A stretch of 64,000 bases of DNA from Paramecium pentaurelia (lineage: Eukaryota; Ciliophora; Oligohymenophorea; Peniculida; Parameciidae), in assembly GCA_905183005.1 (NCBI GenBank), contig CAJJDO010000036.1:434001-498000 (forward strand). The letters run 5' to 3'. The notes under the pieces were generated by a model. That model worked only from the letters and a program-made list of their open reading frames with translations. It had not been told where the DNA came from and did no database searches. The stretch's first letter is position 1. Each line of letters opens with the position of its first letter. The translations under genes and the position numbers were made by a program. Below, piece after piece: positions 62,501 through 64,000 of this stretch.

Positions 62501-64000
62501 TTGGTACAAACTTATTTAAATTTTCTTTATCAAATTCTATAATTTAAGGAGGAATACTACCAATTAATGGCCTTATTGCTTTATATAGTTAAGGTTATGA
62601 GAATGAATGTCTTATCAGATAGGTTTTAATATAAAATTTAACATCCAATTTAGATTCAATATTATATAGTGACACATTATAAATTGAGTCAACTAAGTTT
62701 ATTGAATAATAATAAGTTTGTTTAACTAAATTTAATAATGATTATGCTCCAGTATTTTTGAAGTCTTTTTATAGCCCAGATTTATATTATAATAGAACTT
62801 TGAGTTTATTCAATGAATTGAATTTATATTACTAAAAATAGTCTATTATGCCAATAATTATGCTTACAAATATTACTAATTTAGTTTAGTATAAATTTAT
62901 TGAATTATAAATATAAGATATAAATTGTTAGGCATGTTCCCTTAGTTTATTATATTTACATTAAATTGAGGAACGTGATATGGCAAATAAAATTGGATTT
63001 TTAAAAATTCAAAATAATTTATGCGGATCACTTAGTTGTTTGATTATTACAGATAGAATAATATCGATTTCAGATATAAATATAAATAAAAGACTTTTAT
63101 TTAATGAAAAAGAAAATGAAAAACTTGTTTAATAAACTAAATATGATATAGAATTAATTGATTTTAATTGTTAAAACAATCAGGCTGTTTATGGAACCTG
63201 TCTATTTATTAAAGATTAAAATATTTTAATAAAGAATAGTTTGTTAAGAAATAACTATGCAAAGATGGCTGGAGGTGCAATTTATTTTTAAGGATAAAAT
63301 AAATTATTAACTTTATTATCTAGTAAAGTTTCTTAAAATCAAGCGTTATTTGGTGGAGGAATATTTACATAAAACTCAAGTTTATCAAATTACTCTAAAA
63401 TGGGTTCAATCATTAATAATAATAAAGGTATGAAGTATGGAAATTAGTAATCAACAAATCCTACTCATATAACAATTACTTTAAATAATTATGGATCTAT
63501 CTTCTTTACTAATATAAAAATGAATAATTCTTATACTTTAATTGAAGAGGTATTAGTATAGAATAAGTTTCTATATAAAAATAAATACATTAATCTTATT
63601 TATCTACCTAGTGGATAAAAAATAAGCGAATATAAATAGTTTAATATAACAAGTAGAAATTACTAGTCTAAGAATCTTACTTTTAGAATTGTGTTGATGA
63701 ATGAATTTAGAGAAATTTATTATAATTTATCTAATACTAAATGTATTTTGAAGAGTAGAATTTATAATTTGAATTTATCTGAAGAATAGTAAGAATAATT
63801 CTCTAATAATTTTACAAATAAAAATGAGATTCTTTTTAATTCAGAAACTAATGATTATAATTTAGATGATTTAATTCTATTATTTAATACTAATTAAATA
63901 GATGAATTAATTTTATAATTAGAAATCAGATGCGAAAACATTATCATCCCTAATTACAATTAAAAATTCCCTTTTTAAATATTAAATTACCATAATAATT
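56543..64000 (+). CDS. Giant secreted/surface protein (LamG-like, Cys-rich, beta-helix-like), partial
   Basis: Start at 56543; a 26-nt intron interrupts the signal peptide (MNKYQFSQLLLCYSF / IVQRTLEFSC). It stays coding to the window end, so more than 2,400 residues. Region 1 (about 57310-57960) is LamG/concanavalin-like: KFDGTQYIYKEAQLIDQHYV, IRGWIKLDLSKI, TFFLLYNINLNN, HYFTFEQGR, LEFLTGFIEDFNIQNFKCNC. Region 2 (about 57960-59750) is furin/EGF-like, with repeated C-x2-C pairs (CIKCPNNCQQCYDESHCLKC, CPLELHCKTCYQ). Region 3 (about 59900-63450) is a series of 60-70-residue beta-rich repeats with GGAIYFQGQ and FGGGIFTQNSS, the GGAI motif of Pmp-like parallel beta-helices. Ciliates have many such giant surface proteins; a C-terminal membrane domain is expected outside the window. 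Confidence 0.75.

Noticed and set aside
1..64000. Internal eliminated sequences (micronuclear DNA) as the cause of broken frames
   Set aside because: Most frame breaks are fixed by GT..AG introns of 20-30 nt. I saw no TA-bounded insertions that had to be removed, so a macronuclear origin is simpler.
1..64000. Use of TGA as a sense codon
   Set aside because: Well-recognised genes (PEPCK, L12, TGS1, CDPK, DP) all end at TGA at the expected position and use TGG for Trp.

Overview
The window is a very AT-rich, gene-dense stretch of ciliate nuclear DNA, almost certainly macronuclear and most like Paramecium. Long reading frames run through dozens of TAA and TAG codons and end only at TGA, so TAA and TAG are read as glutamine. 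Frames are repeatedly repaired by removing tiny GT..AG introns of about 20-30 nt. Intergenic gaps are mostly 50-900 bp. I cannot name the species. Most ends below were fixed by hand translation in the ciliate code; exon details that I could not resolve are stated.

Layout. 0-16.3 kb: an LMBR1/LMBD2-like membrane protein (partial), a complete IP3-receptor-type calcium-release channel, an ATG2-like lipid-transfer protein, and a membrane protein with a histidine-kinase-like ATPase region. 16.5-22.4 kb: two adjacent membralin-like genes (one with a polyglutamine tract written as TAA codons), two small secreted proteins, and an uncharacterised multi-exon gene. 22.4-31.9 kb: a myristoylatable CDPK, a GUP1/HHAT-type MBOAT protein that seems to lack its catalytic histidines, a tubulin tyrosine ligase-like enzyme, a multi-pass protein, a degenerate ZIP-like gene and a small HYPK-like protein. 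32-38 kb: a NIMA-related kinase, a TGS1 cap hypermethylase and two uncharacterised genes.

37.9-44.4 kb holds two direct duplications (1156 bp and 1302 bp). The two copies of each are separated by exactly one N, and genes are cut precisely at the N. This is what unmerged overlaps between contig ends look like. They carry a Tctex-type dynein light chain and ribosomal protein L12, and a gene with a transposase-like HTH domain lies between them. 44.4-53.5 kb: an EGF-like/RING membrane protein, an ankyrin protein, a secreted protein made of more than 22 copies of a 33-residue repeat (its minisatellite has a 198-bp higher-order period), transcription factor DP and a phospholipid scramblase. 54-64 kb: ATP-type PEP carboxykinase, and a giant secreted or surface protein (LamG-like, Cys-rich, beta-helix-like) that runs off the window.

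There are no operons. Neighbours are functionally mixed, although several (calcium channel, CDPK, tubulin ligase, Nek kinase, dynein light chain) fit the calcium- and cilium-centred biology of ciliates. No tRNA, rRNA or CRISPR array was recognised.
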